From: Psychrobacter glacincola | Lineage (GTDB): Bacteria > Pseudomonadota > Gammaproteobacteria > Pseudomonadales > Moraxellaceae | DNA: 64,000 nucleotides | Assembly: GCF_904846075.1 (NCBI RefSeq) | Contig: NZ_CAJGZH010000002.1 | Span: 186,001-250,000 of the forward strand | Direction: 5' to 3' | Part shown: piece after piece, positions 29,343 through 38,558 of the stretch | Layout of the letters: each line of letters opens with the position of its first letter | Position numbering within the stretch: position 1 is the first letter of the stretch | Translations under genes and position numbers: made by a program | The notes under the pieces: model-generated | Database searches by the model: none | Told to the model about the DNA's origin: nothing | Seen by the model: the letters and a program-made list of their open reading frames with translations, nothing else

Positions 29343-30230
29343 ATGCCAAGTAAATTACTCATTGAGCAAAACATGCCAGCAGCTGAAAGCCCTTTAGAAA
29401 ATCCCGTGACAACCAATAAAAGTCAAAGTGGCGTCCAGTCACTGGAGATTGGCTTGTCGGTGTTAGACGTTCTTATCGATCATAATGAGCCGATGATGCT
29501 AAAAGATATTGCGCAAGTGATGCAAATGCATCCAGCAAAGTGTCACCGCTATTTGGTCAGTCTTATTCGTAAAAACTATGCGCGTAAGCTTGATGATGGT
29601 CGCTACGGGCTAGGCGATAGGGTTAACACATTGGCAGCATTGGGGCACTCTGGATTTAGTCAAAACAATATTTTAGAGCGGCTGACGCACATCGCTAATG
29701 AAATCAAAGACACCCTGAATTGCGGTGTGCAGATTGCCAAATGGTTTAGCGAAGGTCCTATTATTATTCAGTCCGTTGAACCAGATAGCCCGATTAGTAT
29801 TATCACTCGTATCGGTTCACGTATGCCGCTGACGACATCGGCGACGGGGCAATTATTTGCCAGTTATCAGCCAGATGCCGTCATTCAGCCATTGGTAACA
29901 GCTGAATGGCAGACAGACAATGAAGCAATAATCACAGAAAAATGGCAGAATTTCAGTCACTTGCAAGCCAAAATTCGTACCCAAGGCTATGCGACAGTGA
30001 CGGGTGATATGCTGATGGGGATTAATGCCATTACGATTCCTGTCATATTGCCGCAGCTTGCTAATAGCGCTGTTAATCTATCTGCTGTTAGTGACAAAAC
30101 TGCTAACAAAGGTCTACCACTAGAATACGCCATCACTATCATTGGAACGACAGAGCAATTGCCCATGAGTGAGCAAGACAACGTGGTTGAGCAAATACTA
30201 GCAATCGCGCAGCGTTATCAAATTGCGTAG
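29343..30230 (+). CDS. IclR-family transcriptional regulator
   Basis: 295 residues. N-terminal winged helix (SLEIGLSVLDVLIDHNEPMMLKDIAQVMQMHPAKCHRYLVSLIRKNY) at about residues 28-78, then the IclR ligand domain with ITRIGSRMPLTTSATGQLFASY and GDMLMGINAITIPV. It is divergent from maiA (139-base spacer) and lies inside the tyrosine catabolic region, so control by homogentisate or another intermediate, as in HmgR of Pseudomonas, is a plausible inference. A 28-residue disordered leader precedes the domain; a later start is possible. Confidence 0.88.
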   Translation: MPSKLLIEQNMPAAESPLENPVTTNKSQSGVQSLEIGLSVLDVLIDHNEPMMLKDIAQVMQMHPAKCHRYLVSLIRKNYARKLDDGRYGLGDRVNTLAALGHSGFSQNNILERLTHIANEIKDTLNCGVQIAKWFSEGPIIIQSVEPDSPISIITRIGSRMPLTTSATGQLFASYQPDAVIQPLVTAEWQTDNEAIITEKWQNFSHLQAKIRTQGYATVTGDMLMGINAITIPVILPQLANSAVNLSAVSDKTANKGLPLEYAITIIGTTEQLPMSEQDNVVEQILAIAQRYQIA

Positions 30231-30311
30231 CTGGTGCTTTTGCTACATAATTTTCACCATATAAACCGACTGTTTTTTGGTAGAAAACCACTGCGTAATT
30301 ATTTTACTTCT

Positions 30312-31367
30312 TTAAACGAGACAGGCGCTACTTGCTGCTTTTGCTTTTTCGTATACATTATTAGCATCTAGACCAGTGGCATTGACTTCATCTAGATAGT
30401 GCTGTGAGCCTTCCATTAATGGATCTTTCCAGTCTGGGTCATTGAGTGGGTCAGGGATATCGATCATGATATCGCCTTTTTCTTTAGCTGCGGCCATTGC
30501 TTTGGCGTTACTGACGTCAAATACTTTGGAGACACGTGCTGCCATCTCCGCCCCTGAATTGTCATCAATTACTTTCTTGAGATCATCGGGCAAATTGTCG
30601 TATTTCTCTTTATTCATACTGATAACAAAAGTAGAGTTATAAAAAGGAATATTGGTGTGCGTATTGATTAACTCATCAAGACGAAATGCTTGAATGGGCT
30701 GCCAAGTAAAGCTAAGTCCGTCAATGACACCGCGTTGAAGGGAAGTATAAGTATCACTGGCAGGCATGCCAACGGGCGCCGCGCCAGTCGCTTCGATAAT
30801 GTGGCTAGCAACGGCAGAAGGTTGGCGAATACGCAAACCTTTCATATCAGCTGGCGTGCGAATAGGCTTATCTACGGTATGCAGCGCACCTTGTCCAGTG
30901 CCTATCAGCGCTAGCAGGTGAGTATCTTCGTACTCATTTTTAATGACACCATCATCATACAGTTTATGAAGTATGCAGCTCTGCTGCTGTGCAGTATTGG
31001 TGATACCTGGCAGCTCTACAATTTGAGTTAAAGGAAATCGCCCTGCTGTATATCCTTGCGCTTGCATACCAATATCAACAATACCTTTCGCGGTAGCATC
31101 ATAGGTAGCGCCCGGTTTGCTAAGAGTAGCCGAAGGGTAGATCTCAATCTTTAAGCGGCCTTTTGATTCTTCTTCGATTTTCTTTGCCCATGGCTGCAAT
31201 GCTTCAGTGTTTATGTTGTCATTGGCAGTCATAAAGTGTGAGAATCTTAGAGTAGTCACATCGCCTGTATCTATATCAGCGTTTACTGCTGGGTCATTAT
31301 TAGAGCAACCAGTCATCGCGATCGAGGTCGCTAAGAGTATTCCTAAAGGGGTTTTTATTTTCATCAT
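30312..31367 (-). CDS. TRAP transporter substrate-binding lipoprotein (DctP family)
   Basis: 351 residues. Signal with lipobox IAMTGC at the N-terminus, then the DctP fold: TLRFSHFMTANDNINTEALQPWAKKIEEES, GLRIRQPSAVASHIIEATGAAPVGMP (with the conserved Arg that contacts the substrate carboxylate) and SLQRGVIDGLSFTW. TRAP systems use a binding protein plus DctQ and DctM membrane proteins to import organic acids; no dctQM genes are adjacent. In the aromatic cluster it might bind a phenyl- or keto-acid, such as 4-hydroxyphenylpyruvate (inference). The lipoprotein form is less common among TRAP binding proteins. Separated from the VOC gene by an inverted-repeat element. Confidence 0.87.
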   Translation of the reverse strand: MMKIKTPLGILLATSIAMTGCSNNDPAVNADIDTGDVTTLRFSHFMTANDNINTEALQPWAKKIEEESKGRLKIEIYPSATLSKPGATYDATAKGIVDIGMQAQGYTAGRFPLTQIVELPGITNTAQQQSCILHKLYDDGVIKNEYEDTHLLALIGTGQGALHTVDKPIRTPADMKGLRIRQPSAVASHIIEATGAAPVGMPASDTYTSLQRGVIDGLSFTWQPIQAFRLDELINTHTNIPFYNSTFVISMNKEKYDNLPDDLKKVIDDNSGAEMAARVSKVFDVSNAKAMAAAKEKGDIMIDIPDPLNDPDWKDPLMEGSQHYLDEVNATGLDANNVYEKAKAASSACLV

Positions 31368-31404
31368 TGAATCCTTTCATGATGGTTAGATATTGTTCGC
31401 TACC

Positions 31405-31467
31405 TAGGGCGTGTCATCAATTAGTATGTTGATACATTTAGTGGTCTTAAAATGATGGCACGCCCTA
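31405..31467. repeat. Short dispersed inverted-repeat element, copy A (MITE-like)
   Basis: A 63-bp element with termini TAGGGCGTGTCATCAATT and AATGATGGCACGCCCTA that are near-perfect inverted repeats. The same ends recur at 55371-55461. Between the TRAP and VOC genes, where it may also act as a terminator. Confidence 0.65.
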
Positions 31468-31510
31468 ATTAATCATATAAAAAGAGATAACGAACACAAT
31501 AACAGGTCAA

Positions 31511-32086
31511 TCACTCACCGACAGGCGCGACTTCTCTTGCTTCAGCCAGTTCCTCTGCATGTAAAAACTGGGTATGAGATGGTGCGCGTCTGGTACGTGA
31601 CCATTCTTCTAACATCTCATACTTCATGGATTCAGTAATCATCGAGACTTTTTCTTCTGAGGTAATATCATCGTAGGTGAGTTCCATGCGATGGCCATTA
31701 GGATCAAAGAAATAGATAGAATGGAAGATGCCGTGATTGGTCACGCCGACCACATCAATACCATTTTCTTCTAAATGCTTTTTTGCTGCCATTAAGGCAT
31801 CACGGTCTTTTACCTTCATGGCTAAGTGTTGCACCCAATTTGGGGTATTCGGATCAAAACCCATTTCAGGCTGATTGGGCACTTCAAAAAACGCCAATAC
31901 GTTGCCATTACCGGCATCTAAAAAAACATGCATATAAGGATCAAAGGCTTTGGTCGAAGGCACGTGGTCTTCAGCGAATGCAAGGATGAAGTCCATGTTT
32001 AGGTATTTTTGATACCATTCAACGGTTTCTTTGGCGTCTTTGCAGCGATAGGCCACATGATGGATTTTTTCAATTTTAAAGCTCAT
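31511..32086 (-). CDS. VOC-superfamily protein, candidate ring-cleavage dioxygenase of the homogentisate pathway
   Basis: 191 residues with two vicinal-oxygen-chelate modules. Metal-type ligands are in place: His10 in KIHHVAYRC, His87 in NWVQHLAMKV, Glu135 in GHRMELTYDD, the 2-His-1-carboxylate set used by extradiol dioxygenases and glyoxalases. The HxIYFFDPNGHRMEL segment matches the extradiol-type signature. It follows fahA by 113 bases on the same strand. Every other step of tyrosine breakdown has a gene here but no hmgA-type homogentisate dioxygenase is visible, so this protein is a good candidate to do that step (inference). A lactoylglutathione-lyase-like role is the alternative. The tail after residue 145 is polar and charged. 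Confidence 0.8.
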   Translation of the reverse strand: MSFKIEKIHHVAYRCKDAKETVEWYQKYLNMDFILAFAEDHVPSTKAFDPYMHVFLDAGNGNVLAFFEVPNQPEMGFDPNTPNWVQHLAMKVKDRDALMAAKKHLEENGIDVVGVTNHGIFHSIYFFDPNGHRMELTYDDITSEEKVSMITESMKYEMLEEWSRTRRAPSHTQFLHAEELAEAREVAPVGE

Positions 32087-32199
32087 ATCAAACTCCTTTT
32101 GATAGAGAATGCAGTGAGTAATAGGCTGCCAGTACCGATTGACTATAGGTCGATGGTTGCTTGGCAGCTCAAAACAATAGTGCTCACATTTTTTCTAGA

Positions 32200-33501
32200 C
32201 TATTTGTCAAAATCAAAGTTAAGCGCGGGCAGTACTTTGCCGCGTACTTCACCAAAGCCGACACGAATGCCGTCTTTTTCGCTATAGCCTTTCATGATTA
32301 CTGTGTCGCCATCTTCAATAAAACTGCGGGTCTCGCCGCCTTTTAAAGTGACAGGTTTGGTCGCATTCCAAGCAATCTCTAACATTGAGCCATAAGAATC
32401 TGGCGTTGGTCCTGAAATCGTACCTGAGCCCATCATATCGCCAACCTCCACTTTACAGCCAGTGATGGTGTGATGCGTGAGCTGCTGCGCCATTGACCAA
32501 TACATATGTTTGAAGTTGGTCTCACAAACCACAGTGGCGATATCTGAGTTTTCAGGCAATAACTCAACTGATAGATGGATGTCATAGCTATTATTGCTGT
32601 CTTTTTCGTTTAGATATGCCAATGGTTTTGGCTCTTGAATCGGGCATGCCGTTTTAAAAGGTGCCAACGCATCCATAGTCACAATCCAAGGCGAGACTTC
32701 AGAAGCAAAGGTTTTAGCATTAAATGGCCCTAAAGGCACGTATTCCCATTTTTGAATGTCACGGGCTGACCAGTCGTTGAGCAAAACCATGCCAAAAATA
32801 TGCTCAGGGGCATTGTCTACTGCAATTGGTTGACCAATGCTATTACCTTTACCAACTACAAAAGCAGTCTCAAGCTCAAAATCTAAACGCTTGCAGGCTG
32901 AGAAAATAGGGCGGTCGTCAGCATTTGGCTTTAATTGACCAGAGGGGCGTATCACATCAGTGCCACTGACGATGACGGTGCTGGCGCGTCCGTTATAGCC
33001 GACTGGCATTTCAGTCCAGTTAGGTAGCAGGGCGTTGTTTGGATCACGAAACATAGTACCGACGTTGGTGGCGTGCTCTTTAGACGAATAGAAATCGGTA
33101 AAACCTGGTACGTGAACAGGCAGATGCATGGTGACGTCTGCTTGATTAGATAGCGCTTTTTTCTGCAAGTCTTGATTATCACGCAAGGCATCGCTAGCAC
33201 TAGATAGGAGAGTTTGGATGGTTGTGCGTGCTTGAGTCCAATTGTCTCGACCTGAGTCAATAAAAGCATTGAGCGTTGGTTGATCGAAATATGGACCACC
33301 CTCTAAGCTCAGTAAACCTTCTGCTTCGAGCACAGCCAAATCCAATACGTACTCACCGATAGCCACACCAGCGCGGCGCTTGTTATTATCAGCAGCATCT
33401 TTGGTATCACTAAAAATACCATAAGGTAGGTTATGAATGGAGAAGTCAGAATCAGCGGCGATATCGATAAAGGATGTGAGGGTGTTGTCAATCTTTGACA
33501 T
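32200..33501 (-). CDS. fahA: Fumarylacetoacetase
   Basis: 433 residues. It hydrolyses fumarylacetoacetate to fumarate and acetoacetate, the last step of tyrosine breakdown. FAH motifs are clear: catalytic His and metal site in DFYSSKEHATNVGTMFRDP, RPSGQ, DFELETAFVVGKGN, LLNDWSARDIQKWEYVPLGPF, and GDMMGSGTISGP near the C-terminus. Length matches the eukaryote-like FAH family (about 420). The start at 33501 has a ribosome site (aagga) just upstream. It is upstream of the VOC gene in the same direction and 251 bases downstream of the aminotransferase, with a terminator in between. Confidence 0.95.
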   Translation of the reverse strand: MSKIDNTLTSFIDIAADSDFSIHNLPYGIFSDTKDAADNNKRRAGVAIGEYVLDLAVLEAEGLLSLEGGPYFDQPTLNAFIDSGRDNWTQARTTIQTLLSSASDALRDNQDLQKKALSNQADVTMHLPVHVPGFTDFYSSKEHATNVGTMFRDPNNALLPNWTEMPVGYNGRASTVIVSGTDVIRPSGQLKPNADDRPIFSACKRLDFELETAFVVGKGNSIGQPIAVDNAPEHIFGMVLLNDWSARDIQKWEYVPLGPFNAKTFASEVSPWIVTMDALAPFKTACPIQEPKPLAYLNEKDSNNSYDIHLSVELLPENSDIATVVCETNFKHMYWSMAQQLTHHTITGCKVEVGDMMGSGTISGPTPDSYGSMLEIAWNATKPVTLKGGETRSFIEDGDTVIMKGYSEKDGIRVGFGEVRGKVLPALNFDFDK

Positions 33502-33675
33502 AGGGTGCTCCTTGCTAAAGCATATTATGAATTACGTTATAATTAACTACTTACGCATAATGTAATTTATCAAAGTGGAGATTGCAAGGGTTTTTGTGCA
33601 GTGTTTTCTTAAAAGAGACGTGATACTAGGGACATTGATGTTCTTTGGTAAAATAAATAGGAAAACGCAGGACAT

Positions 33676-33703
33676 AAAAAAGGCTGAGCACTCGCTCAAC
33701 CTT
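33676..33703 (-). terminator. Terminator of the aromatic aminotransferase gene
   Basis: AAGGCTGAGC (33680-33689) pairs with GCTCAACCTT (33694-33703) around a 4-base loop, one G-U pair, with an A-run at 33676-33680 that is a T-run on the minus strand. Confidence 0.75.
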
Positions 33704-33752
33704 CTTATGAATCGCTATTACTGACTACCGCACCGCTTTAATGCGTGCTCAC

Positions 33753-34949
33753 TCAGTCTTTTAAGACGTCTGCCATGGCATTGGCCACATAGTCGATGTT
33801 GCTGGTGTTCAGTCCAGCCACACACATACGTGAGTTGGAAACCATGTAAATGCCAAACTCGCTTTGTAAGCGTTCGACTTGCTCAGGCGTCAGACCAGTA
33901 AAGCTAAACATGCCGTTTTGACGGGTAATATAGTCAAAGTTGCGGTTCGGGATTTTGGCTTCTAACACTGATTTTAGCTGTAAACGCATGGCTTTGATAC
34001 GGTCACGCATCGCATAAACTTCGCCAACCCATTGCTTATGTAGTGCTTCGTCGTTCATAACGATATCGACCACACGACCACCATGTGATGGCGGGCTTGA
34101 GTAAATACGGCGTACGGTAGCATTTAGCTGACCGAAGACGCGCTCTGTCTCGTCAACCGTTGGACAAACAACTGATAGACCGCCAACACGCTCACCATAT
34201 AGCGATAAGTTTTTAGAGAATGAGTTGCTGACAAACAATGGCAAGCCCATATCGACAGCTTTACGAATCGCATAAGCATCGCTGTCCATGTCTTCGCCAA
34301 AGCCTTGGTAGGCAATGTCCATAAATGGAATCAATTCGCGCGCTTGAATGACGTTCAGCACGGTATCCCATTGCTCACGGGTCAAATCTAGACCTGTTGG
34401 ATTGTGGCAACAAGGGTGCAGCAAAATCACATCATTTTTGTTCAACGTCTCAAAAAACGCAATCATTTTATCGAATTTGATGCTGCTGTTGGCTTTGTCA
34501 TAGTACGGGTATTTACCCACTTCGACATCAGAGCCTTCAAAAATGGCAATGTGGTTGCCCCATGTTGGATCACTCACATAGCATTTAGATTGTGGGAACC
34601 ATTCATGGATGAACTCAGCGCCGACTTTTAACGCGCCAGAACCGCCGATCGTAGCGATAGTAGCGACCAAACCGTCTTTTAAAATCTGCGCGTCTTTACC
34701 GAACAGTAATTCCTGACAGCCTTTACGATGTCCTGGTAAGCCTCCCATCGGCAGATATGGACGCGGCGCAATAGGATCGGCAATGCGTTCTTCGGCTGTT
34801 TTTACACAGTCAAGTACGGGCAATACACCATTTTCATCATAATAAATACCAATGCCTAAATTGACCTTTTTAGGATTGTTATCTGCTGTATATTTTTCCA
34901 TCAGCCCTAAAATTGGATCACCAGCGTAATAGTCGATACGTTCAAACAT
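33753..34949 (-). CDS. tyrB: Aromatic amino acid aminotransferase (class I, TyrB/AspC type)
   Basis: 398 residues, PLP-dependent. It begins MFERIDYYAGDPILGLMEKY, as in TyrB/AspC. The PLP lysine is in SNSFSKNLSLYGERVGGLS, the Asn/Asp/Tyr cofactor contacts in HPCCHNPTGLDLT and FMDIAYQGFGED, and the substrate-carboxylate Arg in SNSRMCVAGL. Between fahA and hpd it most likely moves the amino group of tyrosine to 2-oxoglutarate to make 4-hydroxyphenylpyruvate. Aspartate is the other common substrate of the family. It has its own terminator. Confidence 0.92.
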   Translation of the reverse strand: MFERIDYYAGDPILGLMEKYTADNNPKKVNLGIGIYYDENGVLPVLDCVKTAEERIADPIAPRPYLPMGGLPGHRKGCQELLFGKDAQILKDGLVATIATIGGSGALKVGAEFIHEWFPQSKCYVSDPTWGNHIAIFEGSDVEVGKYPYYDKANSSIKFDKMIAFFETLNKNDVILLHPCCHNPTGLDLTREQWDTVLNVIQARELIPFMDIAYQGFGEDMDSDAYAIRKAVDMGLPLFVSNSFSKNLSLYGERVGGLSVVCPTVDETERVFGQLNATVRRIYSSPPSHGGRVVDIVMNDEALHKQWVGEVYAMRDRIKAMRLQLKSVLEAKIPNRNFDYITRQNGMFSFTGLTPEQVERLQSEFGIYMVSNSRMCVAGLNTSNIDYVANAMADVLKD

Positions 34950-35114
34950 GTTGTTTCCTTATGAAATATAAATCAAGCCGCCAAAAATCATAGAGCAAAT
35001 TGACGGTTAACTCAATATGAGATTCAATTATCTTGCATAATTAATAAAATAGTTGATTGAGACCATTGTGTTTCAAGGCTTTTTAAGCACCGATCATGTC
35101 TGTATCAGCGATAC

Positions 35115-36044
35115 TTAAGTATGCTGTAAGTCATTAAAATGACTGGAAAAATAGCTCTGCAAGAAGTCTTTGAAAGCAATGGTAGCAGGCGATAACGCAC
35201 GAGAAGAACGCTGATAGATAAAAAACTGCCGCATTTTAACGGGTTGTGCCAGCGGCCTCATTTGTAAGCCGTTGGCGCTAACCCAGTCAATGACTTCGGG
35301 CATATAGGGCAAACATAAGGTAATACCGAAGCCTTGACGGGTCATTTCAAGCGCGGTAGACATAAAATTCACTTTATACCGTGCCTGTTGAATATGACTG
35401 GCGATCCGGTCGTCCAACTCGACTGTTACTTGTTCAATGAAAGGACCTTGCAGCGTGATGAGCGGAATGTCTAATAAATCCTGCCACGTTATTTCATGCT
35501 TTTGTGCCAGCGCATGGTTGTCAGGCATCACCACACAAAATGGCAGCTGATATAACAAATCAGCATTGATGTCGTCCTCAGCCTCCATAAATCCAAGCTC
35601 AGTACCGACACCCAAATCTACTTCAATGTCCTGAATATGTCTGAGTAAGTTTTCTGCCGAACAATCTAATAGCGACACGCTAATCTCGGGGTGTTGTTTG
35701 GAAAACTGGGCGATGACCGCTGGCATAGAGGAGGCGGCAAACTGCGAAACAGCGAGTCGGACTTGACCTTGCGCCAAGCTTGTTAAGCTGCTCGCCTCAT
35801 TTTCAAACAGCTGCATCTCATTCAAGATACGCCGTGCTTGCGGCAATAAATGCCGTCCTACTACCGACAACGACAACTGGCGGGTAGTACGGTCGAACAG
35901 CACAATACCAAGGCTGGACTCTAGCTCCTTAATCAAGCCGCTAACGGCAGATTGGGTCAAATGCATCTGATCGCTGGCACGGGTAAAACTGCCATTGTCA
36001 GCGACTTGGATAAAAGCGGTTAATTGGCGAATGCTGATATTCAT
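35115..36044 (-). CDS. LysR-family transcriptional regulator
   Basis: About 309 residues from the start I prefer, MNISIRQLTAFIQVADNGSF (ATG at 36044), with AGG eight bases upstream; an in-frame ATG at 36077 would add 11 unlikely hydrophobic residues. Winged helix: SFTRASDQMHLTQSAVSGLIKELESSLG and LFDRTTRQLSLS. The ligand domain (residues 90-300) has no feature to name an effector. It is divergent from hpd, so it probably controls hpd-phhA-phhB, with tyrosine or 4-hydroxyphenylpyruvate as possible signal (inference). Confidence 0.9.
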   Translation of the reverse strand: MNISIRQLTAFIQVADNGSFTRASDQMHLTQSAVSGLIKELESSLGIVLFDRTTRQLSLSVVGRHLLPQARRILNEMQLFENEASSLTSLAQGQVRLAVSQFAASSMPAVIAQFSKQHPEISVSLLDCSAENLLRHIQDIEVDLGVGTELGFMEAEDDINADLLYQLPFCVVMPDNHALAQKHEITWQDLLDIPLITLQGPFIEQVTVELDDRIASHIQQARYKVNFMSTALEMTRQGFGITLCLPYMPEVIDWVSANGLQMRPLAQPVKMRQFFIYQRSSRALSPATIAFKDFLQSYFSSHFNDLQHT

Positions 36045-36076
36045 AAGTAAACCTGATAAATAAATCATAAAAAACA

Positions 36077-36133
36077 ATTAGTCTTATAAATAAACCTAAT
36101 CTAATATAAATACATCGTCAATAAGAATTATTG
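36077..36133. promoter_or_regulatory. Candidate operator region between lysR and hpd
   Basis: Two dyads lie in the 145-base spacer: ATTAG-14 bases-CTAAT (36077-36100) and CAATAAGAATTATTG (36119-36133, 6-bp arms). Both are A/T-rich and of the size bound by LysR tetramers. By-eye only. Confidence 0.35.
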
Positions 36134-36189
36134 ATTGAAGACATTTTTTATCGCATTTTTACCACCAATTGAAATTAAGGATGATTACA

Positions 36190-37290
36190 ATGGCAGATTT
36201 ATTTGATAACCCAATGAGCCTGAATGGGTTTGATTTTGTTGAATTCGCCTCACCTCAACCGGATGCGGTCGACGCATTGTTCAAACAGCTTGGCTTTGCC
36301 CATGTCGCCAACCATCGCTCAAAAGATGTGGCGCTATACCGTCAAGGTGACATCAATCTTATTCTAAATCGTGAACCAAAAAGCGAAGCGAGTTATTTCG
36401 TTGAAGAGCATGGTGCTGGCGCTTGTAGCATGGGTTTTCGTGTGCAGAATTCCAAAAAAGCTTATGAGCGTGCCATCGAAATGGGCGCGCAGCCAGTAGA
36501 CGTACCCACTGGTGTGATGGAGCTGCGCCTGCCTGCTATCAAGGGTATCGGTGGCTCACTGATTTATCTCATCGATCGTTATAAAGATGGTGAGTCTATT
36601 TATGACGTCGATTTCGAGTTTTTTGCTGATGTAGACCGTCGTCCTGTCGGGCATGGTTTCAAAGTTATCGACCATTTAACCCATAACGTTTACCGTGGTC
36701 GTATGGCTTATTGGGCAAACTTTTATGAGCGCATTTTTAACTTCCGCGAAATCCGCTTTTTTGACATCAAAGGTGAATATACGGGTTTGACCAGTAAAGC
36801 CATGACAGCGCCTGATGGCAAAATCCGTATTCCATTGAACGAAGAGTCAAAGCAGGGCGGCGGTCAAATTGAAGAATACTTGATGCACTTCAACGGTGAA
36901 GGTATTCAGCACATTGCTTTAGCCAGCGATGATTTGTTTGCCAGCATTGATAAATTAAAAGCAGCGGGTATCCCGCTTATGACCGCTCCAACCGCGACTT
37001 ACTATGAAATGCTGAGTGAGCGTCTACCAAATCATGGCGAAAATGTCTCTGAGCTACAGATGCGCGGTATCTTGTTAGATGGCACCACTGAAGGCGGAAC
37101 ACCGCGTCTGCTGCTACAAATTTTCTCTGAAACTATCTTAGGTAGCCCTGTTTTCTTCGAGTTTATCCAGCGTAAAGGTGATTACGAAGATGGCTTTGGC
37201 GAAGGTAATTTCAAAGCCCTATTTGAATCCATCGAGCGCGATCAAGTCCGTCGTGGCACGGTTGGTCAGCCAGAAACTGAAACACCGTAA
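36190..37290 (+). CDS. hpd: 4-hydroxyphenylpyruvate dioxygenase
   Basis: 366 residues from ATG 36190 ([22 protein letters not shown]), chosen because TAAGGA at 36176-36181 lies eight bases upstream; a TTG at 36169 is the longest frame but has no ribosome site. The enzyme turns 4-hydroxyphenylpyruvate into homogentisate. Iron ligands fall where expected for bacterial HPPD: His in DHLTHNV (about 165), His in GIQHIAL (about 241) and Glu in [11 protein letters not shown] (about 324). Normal length. Head of the plus-strand group hpd, phhA, phhB, nhaC-like. Confidence 0.96.
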   Translation: MADLFDNPMSLNGFDFVEFASPQPDAVDALFKQLGFAHVANHRSKDVALYRQGDINLILNREPKSEASYFVEEHGAGACSMGFRVQNSKKAYERAIEMGAQPVDVPTGVMELRLPAIKGIGGSLIYLIDRYKDGESIYDVDFEFFADVDRRPVGHGFKVIDHLTHNVYRGRMAYWANFYERIFNFREIRFFDIKGEYTGLTSKAMTAPDGKIRIPLNEESKQGGGQIEEYLMHFNGEGIQHIALASDDLFASIDKLKAAGIPLMTAPTATYYEMLSERLPNHGENVSELQMRGILLDGTTEGGTPRLLLQIFSETILGSPVFFEFIQRKGDYEDGFGEGNFKALFESIERDQVRRGTVGQPETETP

Positions 37291-37478
37291 GCGCCTCTAC
37301 ATTTAGGGAAAAATCCATAAAATAAACGGGCAGGGCAAAAGGAGTTTGTCTTGTCCCTAATAACCACTGCGCTCTGTAATACCATGTGTTCAATGCGATG
37401 ACTGAGCTATGATTCAGTCATGATTGAAAACGACTAGCAAAAATTCAGAGCGCTAATGGCAATAAAAGGAATACAGGC

Positions 37479-38432
37479 ATGGAACGCCTACCACATACGA
37501 ATTCTGTTAATAAAGCTATCGGTGCCAACAGCGTTGCTTGCAAAACGCTAGGCACTGATGCCAGTCACGATGATTCTGCTCATAAAAAGCAGGATTCTAT
37601 GCCTAAAAAACAACCTTACGTGTCGCATCAGCCAGATAGCCATGGTCATATTCATTATAGTGATGATGAAAATGGTATGTGGCAGGCATTACTTGAGCGT
37701 CAAGCCGAGCAAATACCCAATCGCGCCTGCCCAGCCTATCTAGACGGTTTAAAAAAACTGAATTTGCCCGCTACGCGTATTCCGCAGCTGCAAGATATTG
37801 ATGCAGTATTGCAAGCCACGACTGGCTGGCAAACTGCCGCTGTCCCTGCATTAATCAGTTTTGGTAAGTTTTTTAAATTGCTTGCCAATAAATCCTTTCC
37901 GGTGGCAACTTTTATCCGTCGATTTGATGATATGGACTATATCGAAGAGCCTGATATTTTTCATGAAATCGTTGGACATTGTCCGCTTTTGACCCATCCT
38001 GCCTTTGCGACGTTCAATGAAACTTATGGCAAGCTGGGTCTTAATGCCACTAAAGAAGAACGGTGGTTTTTGGCACGGCTCTATTGGTTCACCATCGAGT
38101 TTGGTTTGGTGGGACAAAATAAAGGCAGTCGCCGAATCTATGGCGGAGGCATCTTAAGCTCACCGTCTGAGACGGTTTATGCGCTCAATGCTGGTTCTGA
38201 GCAGCAAGCAGAACCTCAGCATCAACCGCAAAATCAACCAGAGCACCGAGCGTTTGACTTGCTTGATGTGTTACGTACCCCTTATCGTATCGATCATATC
38301 CAGCCGATTTATTATGTCATTGATGATTTGGATACATTATTTGATATCGTCAATAGCGATGTCATGGGAATGGTCAAACAAGCCATGTCGCTAGGATTGT
38401 TCGAGCCTAGTTATACGGTAAAAAACGCCTAA
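37479..38432 (+). CDS. phhA: Phenylalanine 4-monooxygenase (pterin-dependent)
   Basis: 317 residues, about 50 longer at the N-terminus than typical bacterial PhhA. The catalytic domain starts near MPKKQPYVSHQPDSHGHIHYSD (residue 41), which is a possible alternative start, but AAGGA lies upstream of ATG 37479. Non-heme iron ligands: the two His of DIFHEIVGHCPLL (about 161 and 166) and Glu in WFTIEFGLV (about 206). It hydroxylates phenylalanine to tyrosine with tetrahydropterin. A Gln-rich stretch near residue 250 (EQQAEPQHQPQNQPEH) is an unusual small insert. PhhB follows 126 bases on. Confidence 0.95.
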   Translation: MERLPHTNSVNKAIGANSVACKTLGTDASHDDSAHKKQDSMPKKQPYVSHQPDSHGHIHYSDDENGMWQALLERQAEQIPNRACPAYLDGLKKLNLPATRIPQLQDIDAVLQATTGWQTAAVPALISFGKFFKLLANKSFPVATFIRRFDDMDYIEEPDIFHEIVGHCPLLTHPAFATFNETYGKLGLNATKEERWFLARLYWFTIEFGLVGQNKGSRRIYGGGILSSPSETVYALNAGSEQQAEPQHQPQNQPEHRAFDLLDVLRTPYRIDHIQPIYYVIDDLDTLFDIVNSDVMGMVKQAMSLGLFEPSYTVKNA

Positions 38433-38558
38433 TACATGGTTAAGAAAAACGGCATCATTTGAATGATGCAGTCGTAAATGACAGCGTCAACATGGACGTA
38501 ACTGTATTAAAAGTAACAGTATTAAAAAAATGAATAGTTAACATAAAAGGACATTATA

